In this document: in pieces, positions 52,912 through 61,303 of the stretch
Position numbering within the stretch: position 1 is the stretch's first letter
Layout of the letters: the number at the start of each line of letters is the position of its first letter
Assembly (NCBI RefSeq): GCF_004000255.1
Contig: NZ_RCIQ01000022.1
Span: 1-64,000, forward strand
Length of the DNA: 64,000 nucleotides
DNA from: Nioella ostreopsis
GTDB lineage: Bacteria > Pseudomonadota > Alphaproteobacteria > Rhodobacterales > Rhodobacteraceae
Direction of reading: 5' to 3'
Notes under the pieces: model-generated
Told to the model about the DNA's origin: nothing
Databases searched by the model: none
The model's input: only the letters and a program-made list of their open reading frames with translations
Program-made: the position numbers and the translations under genes

Positions 52912-53124
52912 TCATTTCTTGCGGGTTTCCAGCTCCGAATTGAACAGCCGGATGCGGTGGGTGAAATTGTCCTCATCCACCACGCTTTTCCAGTTCTCGA
53001 AGAGGAAAGACAGAAACTCCCCCTCGTCGAGCCCGGCCTCACCGGCCAGCGCCCTCAGCTTGCGATACCCGTCTTCGGACATCGCGATATTGGGGCGGCG
53101 GGTGAGGCGCAGGCGTTTGGGCAT
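52912..53124 (-). CDS. Conserved-looking 70-aa protein (possible ribbon-helix-helix)
   Basis: A 70-aa basic-to-acidic small protein (MPKRLRLTRRPNIAMSEDGY, then EGEFLSFLFENWKSVVDE). The start with an RRPNIAMSEDGYRKL segment could be a ribbon-helix-helix DNA-binding fold, but this is weak. It lies 10 bases downstream of the acyl-CoA dehydrogenase gene on the same strand, so it is probably co-transcribed. Function unknown. Confidence 0.6.
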   Translation of the reverse strand: MPKRLRLTRRPNIAMSEDGYRKLRALAGEAGLDEGEFLSFLFENWKSVVDEDNFTHRIRLFNSELETRKK

Positions 53125-53134
53125 CGGGTCCCTC

Positions 53135-54907
53135 TCAGAACTGGTCTGCGGTCAGGCCCATGACGGTATCGGCGCCGGACTGGATCCGCGCCAGATGCAT
53201 GCCGGTAGCGGGCAGCTGGCGGGTCATATAGTAGCGCGCGGTCACGAGCTTCGTCTCATGAAAATCAGGGTCGGTGGTGCCGTTTGCAAGGGCGTCGAGC
53301 GAGGTTTTCGCCATCCGTGCCCACATCAGCGCCAGGCAGACATGGCCCATCATATGCATGAAATCGGTTGAACCAGCGAGCGCGGCATTGGGGTTTTTCA
53401 TGCCATTTTGCATGAAGAACATGCCCGCGGCCTGAAGGTCCTTCGACGCCTGCTTGAGCGGGCTTACAAAGGGTTCCATCGCCTCGTCGCCGTTTTCCTT
53501 GCAGAAGGTTTTGACCATTTCGAAGAAGGCCATGACATGCTTGCCGCCATCGGCTGCCAGCTTGCGGCCCACGAGGTCGAGCGCCTGCACGCCATTGGCG
53601 CCTTCGTAGATCATCGCGATGCGGGCGTCGCGGGTGAACTGCGACATGCCCCATTCCTCGATATAGCCATGGCCGCCATAGACCTGCTGGGCCTGCACGG
53701 TCATGTCATAGCCCTTGTCGGTCAGGAAGCCCTTGATGACGGGTGTCATCAGCGAGATCAGCCCGTCCGCATCGGCATCCTTGCCACGATGGGCCTGGTC
53801 GATCAGGGTGGCGCCCCACAGCACAAAGGCGCGCGCGCCCTCGGTGAAGCTTTTCTGATCCATGAGGCTCCGGCGGATATCAGGATGCACGATCAGCGGG
53901 TCGGCGGGCCCATCGGGGTTTTCAACGCCGGTCACGGCGCGGCCTTGAAGGCGGTCTTTGGCGTAGATCAGCGCGTTCTGATAGGCCGCTTCAGCCTGCG
54001 CGAGGCCTTGCATGCCGACGCCGATGCGGGCCTCGTTCATCATGGTGAACATGGCGCGCATGCCTTTGTGCTCGGTGCCCAGTAGCCAGCCCTTGGCTCC
54101 GTCATAGTTCATGACGCAGGTGGAATTGCCGTGGATGCCCATTTTCTCTTCGATCTTGCCACAGGCGACGCCATTGCGCGCGCCAAGGCTGCCGTCCTCG
54201 TTCACGAGGAACTTTGGCACGATGAAGAGGGACACGCCCTTGATGCCCTCTGGGCCGCCGGGGATCTTGGCCAGGACGAGGTGGATGATGTTCTCGGCCA
54301 TGTCGTGTTCACCCGCCGAGATGAAGATCTTCTGCCCGGTGATGGCGTAGCTGCCATCCTCCTGCGGTTCCGCCTTGGTGCGCATCAGGCCCAGATCGGT
54401 GCCGCAATGAGGCTCGGTCAGGTTCATGGTGCCGGTCCAGTCGCAGGCGATCATCTTGGGCAGATAGGTCGCCTTCTGGTCGTCAGAGCCATGGGCCAGA
54501 ATCGCAGAGGCCGCGCCATGGGTCAGGCCCTGATACATGGCAAAGGCCTGGTTGGAGGCCGCGAACATTTCCAGCGTCGCCGCGCCGAGGACGAAGGGCA
54601 TGTTCTGGCCGCCATATGCCTCGGGCATGTCGAGACCGGTCCAGCCACCTTCGCGGACCTGGTCGAAGGCCGCCTTGAAGCCGGTGGGGGTCCGCACGAC
54701 GCCGTTTTCCAGAACGCAGCCCTCGGTGTCGCCCACGACATTGAGGGGGGCCAGCACTTCGGCGTTCAGCTTGCCGCATTCTTCCAGAATGGCGGCGGTG
54801 AAATCGCGGTCCAGCTCGTCATAGCCGGGGATGGATTGCTCGGTCACCTTCAGCACGTCGTGCAGGATGAATTGCATGTCCTTGGTGGGGGCGGTGTAGC
54901 TCGGCAT
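53135..54907 (-). CDS. Acyl-CoA dehydrogenase (DmdC-like)
   Basis: A 590-aa flavoprotein that oxidises acyl-CoA. Family blocks: [34 protein letters not shown]-type region ([14 protein letters not shown]), catalytic-loop area [17 protein letters not shown], and an extra C-terminal domain of about 120 residues. The long form with this tail is typical of the DmdC clade (methylmercaptopropionyl-CoA dehydrogenase) and related long-chain enzymes. GGGAGGACCAG precedes ATG 54907; the longer frame upstream is not supported. It lies 31 bases after the MerR gene on the same strand. Confidence 0.9.
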   Translation of the reverse strand: MPSYTAPTKDMQFILHDVLKVTEQSIPGYDELDRDFTAAILEECGKLNAEVLAPLNVVGDTEGCVLENGVVRTPTGFKAAFDQVREGGWTGLDMPEAYGGQNMPFVLGAATLEMFAASNQAFAMYQGLTHGAASAILAHGSDDQKATYLPKMIACDWTGTMNLTEPHCGTDLGLMRTKAEPQEDGSYAITGQKIFISAGEHDMAENIIHLVLAKIPGGPEGIKGVSLFIVPKFLVNEDGSLGARNGVACGKIEEKMGIHGNSTCVMNYDGAKGWLLGTEHKGMRAMFTMMNEARIGVGMQGLAQAEAAYQNALIYAKDRLQGRAVTGVENPDGPADPLIVHPDIRRSLMDQKSFTEGARAFVLWGATLIDQAHRGKDADADGLISLMTPVIKGFLTDKGYDMTVQAQQVYGGHGYIEEWGMSQFTRDARIAMIYEGANGVQALDLVGRKLAADGGKHVMAFFEMVKTFCKENGDEAMEPFVSPLKQASKDLQAAGMFFMQNGMKNPNAALAGSTDFMHMMGHVCLALMWARMAKTSLDALANGTTDPDFHETKLVTARYYMTRQLPATGMHLARIQSGADTVMGLTADQF

Positions 54908-54938
54908 CTGGTCCTCCCGAAGAAGCAGAAAAGGGGTG

Positions 54939-55337
54939 TCAGGCTGATTTCTGGCCGCCGGACAGGCTGGCCAGCATGTCATCGACCATGCCCATCTGAG
55001 ATTTCATCTCGTCTATGGCATCGTCCAGTTCGGCGCGGCGGCGTTCCAGGTCGTCGAGCCGTTCGCGCGCCACTTCCAGCGTGCGCTTGAGCTGCGTTTC
55101 CTGTTGGTCGCCCACATAGTAGAGTTCCAGAAGCTGCCGGATTTCCTCGAGCGAGAAGCCGAAGCGCTTGCCGCGCAGGATCAGTTTCAGACGGGCCCGG
55201 TCGCGCCGGGTGAACAGCCGTTTCTGGCCTTCCCGGATCGGGAAAAGCAGTTCCTTGGACTCGTAAAAGCGCAAGGTGCGCGGCGTCACGTCAAACGCAT
55301 CGCACATCTCGCGGATCGACATGGTTTCGGGATCCAT
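54939..55337 (-). CDS. MerR-family regulator 1
   Basis: A 132-aa regulator. MerR HTH at residues 5-70 ([28 protein letters not shown], then [25 protein letters not shown]), followed by a long coiled-coil dimer helix ([31 protein letters not shown]). No Cys metal site, so it responds to another ligand, probably an acyl-CoA. ATG 55337 has TAGGTGA in front; upstream in-frame Met codons lack a good site. It heads the acyl-CoA dehydrogenase operon. Paralogue of the gene at 56932. Confidence 0.9.
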   Translation of the reverse strand: MDPETMSIREMCDAFDVTPRTLRFYESKELLFPIREGQKRLFTRRDRARLKLILRGKRFGFSLEEIRQLLELYYVGDQQETQLKRTLEVARERLDDLERRRAELDDAIDEMKSQMGMVDDMLASLSGGQKSA

Positions 55338-55411
55338 GAGGTCACCTATAGTCATAAACATCGTTGTGTGGGTCCCGATTTGCGATTCTCGGGACAAGCT
55401 TACAAGATAAG

Positions 55412-55427
55412 TTTACGTTAACGTAAA
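55412..55427. promoter_or_regulatory. Perfect 16-bp palindrome upstream of MerR gene 1
   Basis: TTTACGTTAACGTAAA is fully self-complementary. It begins 75 bases upstream of the MerR start. The core resembles the operator I recall for LiuR-type MerR regulators of branched-chain and fatty-acid catabolism (not checked). Probably the site of autoregulation of the MerR-acyl-CoA dehydrogenase operon. Confidence 0.7.
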
Positions 55428-55564
55428 ATAGACGTCGCGTCACTTTCTAAATTGACGGCGCGTCAGCGGATTTTTGCGCGGATGCCGCGTCCATCGCACA
55501 ATACCCGATGACGCAATAATATCTCGGAACCTGCCGAATCTATCGGCTTCAAAATGGGGATGCT

Positions 55565-56893
55565 TTGCCGCAGGGCGCGTTGGAATCGCTGTTGGACGAT
55601 GGCACTTCGCGCGACTTGCTTTCGACTATCGGGCGAAGTAGCGTGCGGCATCAGATTGATCTTAAGGTCTTCACGATTTTGATACAGTTCGCCAAACGGG
55701 TTTTCTCCCGCGCGGTAAAGCGCCTGGGTATCTCGTACAAGCTTGGGACGCACCTGCATCTAGCGCCGATCAATTGGCTTCGGAGTGATGCGGGCATGCC
55801 GCCCATGCCATTCAATCAACCCTCCCTCATTCTTCCCCATCTGGCCAATCGGCCCCGCTGGTCACATCTGAAGGATCTGCAAGAGGCAGACCTGTGCGCC
55901 CACGCCAAGCCACTGGATCGCGTCATTGATCCGCTTCCGACGCGTATCGCCGTGCCCTTTGCTCAGGCCCCCAAGATCGCGCGCCTGCATCTTGCAGGGC
56001 CGCAGCAGGTCAAAACTGCAAGGGCGCATGTTTTCCAAGATGTTCTGTTTGCAAATCGCGGAGATCGCTTCTGTATCATGCGTGGCGACCGTGTTGATGC
56101 CCAATCCACGGCTCTGCCCGGCCCGGCAATGGCGCAGCAGATCGCTGCGGGAAGGGTGACGCCGATCCGGGTGATGGCCTATTGCGGCGACCGCCACAAT
56201 CCTGGAAATCCGGCCCATTTCGTCGCCGATCAACTGACCAGAGGGCTGATCCTGCGTGATACCTATGGCGTGGCGTCAGAAGACATCTATCTGCCCGAAA
56301 CCTCGGCCCCGCTGAACCAAGTGATGCAGCACGCCCTTGATCCCGGTTTCCAGACGGCACGCCCAGGTCATGTCTACAGCGTGGGCACTTTGGTGATGAG
56401 CAGCGATTCATTGGGCGCCCACAGCCACAGTCACCCGTTCCACTATTGTGATGCAGAGCTCATGGCGCAAATGGCAGCCGCTGCTGAGCGAGTGGTCGGA
56501 GCTGGGTCGGGTCATGGCAAGAAAATCTACCTTTCCCGCACGGGAATGCGACGGAGGCCATTAAGCAATGAAGCCGAGTTGCAGGCCGCACTTGAGGCCG
56601 ACGGATTCACCACGATCCGGATGGAGGAACTGGACGGCGTCGGCCAGCTTGATGCCATTCAGGGAGCCGATGTCATCGTTGCACCGCATGGGGGTGCGCT
56701 GACCTCTCTCTTCGCGGCAAAGCCCGGATCACGCTGCATCGAGATGTTTCATCCGCACAAAGGAACAACGGCATTTGCAATGATCGCTGCCCGACGTGGT
56801 CTGAACTATGCGCCTGTATTCGGAGAACCGCAGACTGGCGATGCCTGGCGAATTGACATCCCGAAGGTCCTTGCGGCGACACGCGGGGACTAG
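55565..56893 (+). CDS. GT61 (DUF563)-type glycosyltransferase
   Basis: About 442 aa. The C-terminal half (about 290-440) matches the GT61/DUF563 family: KKIYLSRTGMRRRPLSNEAE, then LDAIQGADVIVAPHGGALTSLFAAKPGSRCIEMF. Family members add xylose or other sugars to polysaccharides and often sit in surface-polysaccharide loci. The N-terminal part is not recognised. Start is uncertain: in frame only TTG at 55565 or GTG/ATG further in (ATG 55797) are available. It is wedged, on the opposite strand, between two paralogous MerR genes and may be an insertion. Confidence 0.78.
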   Translation: MPQGALESLLDDGTSRDLLSTIGRSSVRHQIDLKVFTILIQFAKRVFSRAVKRLGISYKLGTHLHLAPINWLRSDAGMPPMPFNQPSLILPHLANRPRWSHLKDLQEADLCAHAKPLDRVIDPLPTRIAVPFAQAPKIARLHLAGPQQVKTARAHVFQDVLFANRGDRFCIMRGDRVDAQSTALPGPAMAQQIAAGRVTPIRVMAYCGDRHNPGNPAHFVADQLTRGLILRDTYGVASEDIYLPETSAPLNQVMQHALDPGFQTARPGHVYSVGTLVMSSDSLGAHSHSHPFHYCDAELMAQMAAAAERVVGAGSGHGKKIYLSRTGMRRRPLSNEAELQAALEADGFTTIRMEELDGVGQLDAIQGADVIVAPHGGALTSLFAAKPGSRCIEMFHPHKGTTAFAMIAARRGLNYAPVFGEPQTGDAWRIDIPKVLAATRGD

Positions 56894-56931
56894 ATCGACC
56901 GAAGCGTGTTCAGCTCTTCAGGGCATTCAAT

Positions 56932-57291
56932 TTACTTGAAGACATCGCGCATGCGTTCCAGTTCGACGATGATTTCGTCCAGCTCGTCCCGGCGGCTGCG
57001 CAACTCGTCCAGCTGTTTGCCTGCCATTTCCATCCAGACCTTGCGTTGCAGGCGCTGCTCAGGATCAGCGTTATAGAGTTCCAGCCACTGGCGCAGGTCT
57101 TCCAGCTTGAAGCCAAAACGGCGGCCCCGCAGAATCAGCGTCATGCGGGCAACTTCGCGGGGGCCATAGAAGCGCTGGCGGCCTTCCTTCTCGGGAAACA
57201 GCAGCTCGATATACTCGTAGTGACGCAAGGTGCGCGGGGTCACGTCGAAGCGTTCGCACATCTCTTTGAATGTCAGCCGTTCCTCAGCCAT
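56932..57291 (-). CDS. MerR-family regulator 2
   Basis: A 119-aa MerR regulator paralogous to the one at 54939: [31 protein letters not shown], second HTH part VARMTLILRGRRFGFKLEDLRQWLELY, and a C-terminal dimer helix. It diverges from the thioesterase gene at 57415 with a 123-base shared promoter region. Probably co-regulates acyl-CoA metabolism with the other MerR; the effector is unknown. Confidence 0.9.
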   Translation of the reverse strand: MAEERLTFKEMCERFDVTPRTLRHYEYIELLFPEKEGRQRFYGPREVARMTLILRGRRFGFKLEDLRQWLELYNADPEQRLQRKVWMEMAGKQLDELRSRRDELDEIIVELERMRDVFK

Positions 57292-57414
57292 GCTCGCCCC
57301 GATCTGTCCTGACTCTTGCCGTAACGGGATTGTGCATCAGGGTTGCGGGGAATGCAAAACCGTGTTCCCTGTTTCCTACTCCGAATACCCGAAAGAAGAG
57401 GGAAGGGACCGCCC

Positions 57415-57867
57415 ATGACGCTGAAAGCCGGCGAAAAAGCCCGCATCGCCAAGCAGTTTATCGAGGCGATTCCGTTTTCCAAGGCTCTGGGCATGAACCT
57501 TGACGATATCGGCGACGGGTTTGCCGTGATCTCCATGCCGTGGAACGAGGATCTGGTGGGCGACCCGCAAAGCGGCGTTATTCATGGCGGTGCCGTGTCG
57601 GCGTTGATGGACACCTGCGGCGGTGCGGCGGTGATGAGTCACCCCGACGCACCCGCAGGCACGGCGACGATTGATCTGCGCATCGACTACATGCGCCCGG
57701 CGACCCCCGGTCAGCGGATCATCGCGCGGGCGGAATGCTATAATGTGACCCGGTCCGTGGGCTTTGTCCGCGCCAGCGCATTCGACGAGGATGAGGATCG
57801 GCCCGTGGCCACCGCCGCCGGGGCCTTCACCGTGGAACGCCCGAAGGAAAAGGAGGCCAAGGCATGA
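57415..57867 (+). CDS. PaaI-family hotdog thioesterase 1
   Basis: A 150-aa hotdog-fold acyl-CoA thioesterase: GVIHGGAVSALMDTCGGAA carries the HGG and catalytic Asp, and the second part has TIDLRIDYMRPATPG. Probably hydrolyses small or aromatic acyl-CoAs, preventing CoA sequestration. ATG 57415 has GGAAGGG; in-frame sequence upstream is unrelated. It overlaps the next thioesterase by 4 bases. Confidence 0.9.
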   Translation: MTLKAGEKARIAKQFIEAIPFSKALGMNLDDIGDGFAVISMPWNEDLVGDPQSGVIHGGAVSALMDTCGGAAVMSHPDAPAGTATIDLRIDYMRPATPGQRIIARAECYNVTRSVGFVRASAFDEDEDRPVATAAGAFTVERPKEKEAKA

Positions 57868-58391
57868 CCCGCCCCCGTCCCGAACCCGTTCAGGTCGTCA
57901 AGGAACGCCGTGACCGCGCGTTGGAGCTGCTGGTGAAGGGCGTGCCCTATGCCCGGTTCATGGGGATCGAGTTCGACCGGCGCGGCGATGAGCTGACGGC
58001 GATCATGCATTATAACGAGAAGCTCATCGGCAACCCGTTCCTGCCGGCGCTGCATGGGGGTGCGATAGCATCCTTTCTGGAGATGACGTCGATCATCGGG
58101 CTTAGCTGGCAGACCTTGTGGGACGATATTGAATCGGGTCGCACCGCCGCCGAGGACCTGTCGCCCGAAACCATGCCGCGCCTGCCCAAAACCATCGACT
58201 TTACCGTCGATTACCTGCGCGCCGGGCTGCCGCGCGACGCCTATGCGCGGGCGCGGGTGAACCGGTCTGGCCGCCGCTATGCCAGCGTTCATGTGGAAGC
58301 ATGGCAGGACAATCGCGACAAGCTCTTCGCGCAGGCCACAGGGCATTTCCTGATGCCCTCGCGCAATGGCAATGGGGCGCGTGTTGGCTGA
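57864..58391 (+). CDS. PaaI-family hotdog thioesterase 2
   Basis: A 175-aa paralogous hotdog protein: LPALHGGAIASFLEMTSIIGLSW shows the HGG motif, but the acidic residue is shifted to Glu, and an insertion (WDDIESGRTAAEDLSPETMP) separates the two halves. TIDFTVDYLRAGLP matches the second strand block. Coupled to thioesterase 1 by ATGA overlap. A hetero-oligomer of the two is possible (inference). Confidence 0.87.
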   Translation: MTRPRPEPVQVVKERRDRALELLVKGVPYARFMGIEFDRRGDELTAIMHYNEKLIGNPFLPALHGGAIASFLEMTSIIGLSWQTLWDDIESGRTAAEDLSPETMPRLPKTIDFTVDYLRAGLPRDAYARARVNRSGRRYASVHVEAWQDNRDKLFAQATGHFLMPSRNGNGARVG

Positions 58392-59709
58392 GAGCGCGGG
58401 CGTGGCTGACGCCATTTCCCACAAGCGCATCCTGAAAATTGCGCTGCCGATCATGCTGGCGAATGTGACGGTGCCGATCCTGGGCGCGGTTGATACCGGC
58501 GTGGTGGGGCAGATCCCCGAAGCTGCGCCGATTGCCGCCGTGGGGGTGGGCGCCATCGTGCTGTCCGCCATCTACTGGATCTTCGGGTTCCTGCGCATGG
58601 GCACCACCGGGCTGACCGCGCAGGCGGCGGGCGAAGGCAACGGGCCGGAGGTCGTGGCGCTGCTGACCCGGGCGCTGATGATCGGCTGTGCCGGCGGCAT
58701 GCTGATGATCGTCCTGCAACGGCTGATTTTCGCGGGGGCCTTCTGGGTCACACCAGCCAGCGCAGAGGTCGAGGGTCTGGCGCGCAGCTACATGGCGATC
58801 CGCATCTGGTCAGCTCCTGCGGCGATTGCCCTTTACGGGATCAGCGGCTGGCTGATCGCGCAGGAACGCACGCGGGGCGTGTTGATGCTGCAGCTGTGGA
58901 TCAACGGGGTGAATGTGGTGCTCGACTTGCTCTTCGTGCTGCAGCTTGGCTGGGGCGTCGAGGGCGTGGCCTTCGCCACCTTCATTGCGGAATGGTCGGG
59001 GCTGGCTATGGGGCTGTGGCTCTGCCGGGGGGCGTTCCGCTCGCCGGGCTGGAAGGATTGGGCACGGGTGTTCGACCGGGTGCGCCTGAGGCGCATGGCG
59101 GTGGTGAATGGCGATATCATGGTCCGCTCGCTCCTGTTGCAGACGATTTTCGTCTCGTTCCTGCTTCTCGGTGGCCGGTTCGGGGATGTGACGCTGGCCG
59201 CCAATCAGGTGCTGCTGCAATTCCTGCATATCACGGGCTATGCGCTCGATGGCTATGCTTTTGCCGCCGAGGCGCTGGTGGGGCAGGCCTTCGGGGCCGG
59301 GCGGCGGGGGCTTTTGCGACGGGCGGCGGTGCGCAGTTCGGCCTGGGCTACGGGCACGGCTGTGCTGCTGGCCATTGGGTTCGCGGTGCTGGGGCCGTGG
59401 CTGATTGGCGTCATGGCCAAGGATGCGGAGGTGCAGGCCGAGGCGTTGCACTACCTGCCCTGGATGATTGCCGGGCCGATCAGTTTTCTGGGGCTGATCA
59501 TGTTCGACGGGATCTTCATCGGGGCCACGCGGTCCGCCGATATGCGCAACATGATGATCGTCTCGGCCCTGATCTATTACGCGGCCTTGTGGCTGTTGCT
59601 GGAGCCCATGGGAAATCACGGGTTGTGGCTGGCGCTCCACATCTCGTTCATAGCCCGTGGCGTGACGCTTGGTCTACGCTATCCGGCCCTGGAGCGCGCT
59701 GTGGGCTAG
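58366..59709 (+). CDS. MATE-family efflux transporter
   Basis: A 447-aa 12-helix multidrug and toxic-compound extrusion protein of the DinF-like branch: RILKIALPIMLANVTVPILGAVDTGVVG at the N-terminus, LRMGTTGLTAQAAGEGN after helix 2, and AAEALVGQAFGAGRRG in the second half. It expels cationic compounds using Na+ or H+. The start is uncertain (ATG 58366, ATG 58372 or GTG 58381); all overlap the thioesterase 2 gene end. It ends before a double hairpin. Confidence 0.92.
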   Translation: MAMGRVLAESAGVADAISHKRILKIALPIMLANVTVPILGAVDTGVVGQIPEAAPIAAVGVGAIVLSAIYWIFGFLRMGTTGLTAQAAGEGNGPEVVALLTRALMIGCAGGMLMIVLQRLIFAGAFWVTPASAEVEGLARSYMAIRIWSAPAAIALYGISGWLIAQERTRGVLMLQLWINGVNVVLDLLFVLQLGWGVEGVAFATFIAEWSGLAMGLWLCRGAFRSPGWKDWARVFDRVRLRRMAVVNGDIMVRSLLLQTIFVSFLLLGGRFGDVTLAANQVLLQFLHITGYALDGYAFAAEALVGQAFGAGRRGLLRRAAVRSSAWATGTAVLLAIGFAVLGPWLIGVMAKDAEVQAEALHYLPWMIAGPISFLGLIMFDGIFIGATRSADMRNMMIVSALIYYAALWLLLEPMGNHGLWLALHISFIARGVTLGLRYPALERAVG

Positions 59710-59717
59710 GCGCGGGG

Positions 59718-59762
59718 AAGGATTTTCGAAAATCCTTTCTGAAAAATCTTCCAAGATTTTTT
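59718..59762. terminator. Tandem hairpins between MATE gene and pyrD
   Basis: AAGGATTTTCGAAAATCCTT (59718-59737) is a perfect 20-bp palindrome followed by TTCT. A second stem AAAAATCTT/AAGATTTTT (59742-59761) follows with a T-run. Together they can end both convergent transcripts. Confidence 0.75.
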
Positions 59763-59787
59763 CACCGCCCGGCCGCAATGGCAGGTG

Positions 59788-60840
59788 TCAAAGCCAGTCG
59801 CTTCGCCCGGTGCCCACGGCGTCTGCAACCGTTTCGAACCCGTCGCGGGCCAGCAGCGTCTCCAACCCATGCGCGATCTGTGCCGCCAGCGACAGCCCGC
59901 CATAGACAAGCGCTGTATAGAGCTGCACGGCCGAAGCCCCGGCGCGGATCTTGGCATAGGCCTGTTCCGCCGAGCCGACGCCACCCACGCCAATGAGCGG
60001 CAGCTTGCCCTCGGTCAGGTGTGACAGGCGCGCCAGAACCCGTGTGCTCATCTCGAACAGAGGTTCACCGGACAATCCGCCCATCTCGCCCTTATGCGCG
60101 CTTCTCAGCCCTGCGCGGGATTTGGTCGTGTTGGTCGCGATGATGCCCGAGAGGCCGGAGCCAAGCGCCACCTCTGCGATATCCTTGATCTCGGAGGGGT
60201 CCAGATCGGGCGCGATCTTCAGGAAGACGGGGATCGGAACCGCCAGACCCGCGCGCGCCTCCATCACGCCCGCCAGAAGCGCCTCCAGCGCCGCCTTGCC
60301 CTGAAGGTCGCGCAGGTTCTCGGTATTGGGCGAGGAGACATTGACGGTCGCGAAATCCACATGCGCGCCGCAGCAGGTCAGGACGCGGGCGAAATCGGCG
60401 GACCGGTCGGCGCTGTCCTTGTTGGCGCCCAGGTTCAGCCCCACAACCGCGCCCTTGGGTCGGGTGGCCAGCCGGGTGGCAATCGCCTCCATCCCGTCAT
60501 TGTTGAAGCCGAAGCGGTTGATTGCGGCGCGATCCTCGGTCAGTCGGAAGAGGCGTGGTTTCGGATTTCCGGGCTGAGGGCGGGGGGTGGCGGCGCCCAC
60601 TTCGATAAAGCCGAAGCCTGCGCGCGACAGCGGTGCGAGTGCGGTTGCGTTCTTGTCGAACCCCGCCGCAAGACCAACCGGGTTGGGCAGGTTGAGCCCG
60701 GCCACCGTCGTGCGCAGCCGGTCGGAGGTCACGACACCCGGCAGCGGTGCAAGGCCCATGGTCAGCGCCTTCAGCGCCAGCCCGTGGGCTGTTTCCGGGT
60801 CCATCCGGCGCATCAGCGCCATGCCCATCCGTTCCAGCAT
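59788..60840 (-). CDS. pyrD: Dihydroorotate dehydrogenase (quinone)
   Basis: Class 2, membrane-linked enzyme that oxidises dihydroorotate to orotate with quinone (350 aa). The N-terminal helix [19 protein letters not shown] is the class-2 membrane-association segment. The FMN-barrel motifs include [11 protein letters not shown] (catalytic Ser region) and [12 protein letters not shown]. Start at 60840 because family homology begins there; the extended frame is antisense or unrelated. It lies one base after the DUF952 stop, so the two are probably co-transcribed. Confidence 0.96.
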   Translation of the reverse strand: MLERMGMALMRRMDPETAHGLALKALTMGLAPLPGVVTSDRLRTTVAGLNLPNPVGLAAGFDKNATALAPLSRAGFGFIEVGAATPRPQPGNPKPRLFRLTEDRAAINRFGFNNDGMEAIATRLATRPKGAVVGLNLGANKDSADRSADFARVLTCCGAHVDFATVNVSSPNTENLRDLQGKAALEALLAGVMEARAGLAVPIPVFLKIAPDLDPSEIKDIAEVALGSGLSGIIATNTTKSRAGLRSAHKGEMGGLSGEPLFEMSTRVLARLSHLTEGKLPLIGVGGVGSAEQAYAKIRAGASAVQLYTALVYGGLSLAAQIAHGLETLLARDGFETVADAVGTGRSDWL

Positions 60841-60841
60841 C

Positions 60842-61180
60842 TCAGCCCTCCAGATCAGGGAACACGTGGCGACCGTCGACCAGCGGCAGAGGCTTGGACC
60901 ACAGCACATCCGCCAGCCGCAGGGGCGCATAGAGATGCGGGAACAGCGCGCCGCCGCGCGAGACTTCCCATTTCAGGGCGTCTCCAAGCGCATCAGCCTC
61001 CAGCGCCAGCAGAACCAGCCCCTCAGCCCCGGCGAAATGCTTGGCGGCTGTCTCGGCGGCCTGCTCGGCGGTGGAAAAATGCACGAACCCGTCGGCGATA
61101 TCGACAGGCGCCCCGGCGCTTTCGCCCATGGCCTGCAACTCGGCCCATTCCGGGGCCCGGAGGATCTTGTAAATCAGCAT
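60842..61180 (-). CDS. DUF952-family protein
   Basis: A 112-aa protein with the DUF952 pattern: [17 protein letters not shown], then [32 protein letters not shown] and [11 protein letters not shown]952 proteins are small ADP-ribosyl-cyclase/glutathione-like folds of unknown role. It precedes pyrD (1-base gap). The in-frame sequence upstream of 61180 runs antisense to the nucleotidase gene and is not coding. Confidence 0.87.
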   Translation of the reverse strand: MLIYKILRAPEWAELQAMGESAGAPVDIADGFVHFSTAEQAAETAAKHFAGAEGLVLLALEADALGDALKWEVSRGGALFPHLYAPLRLADVLWSKPLPLVDGRHVFPDLEG

Positions 61181-61303
61181 GGGCCGCACTTGGCCCGAGA
61201 GCGACCCGGCGTCAAGTGTCACATCACGGTCATCGACCCCCTTTACTTGCGCGATGGCCCCCGCCAAGCTGTGGGGATAACACATAACAGGGAGTCTTTT
61301 CCG

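Noticed and set aside
59718-59737. Perfect 20-bp palindrome as a regulator operator
   Set aside because: It lies between convergent gene ends, next to a second hairpin with a T-run, so a terminator explains it better.
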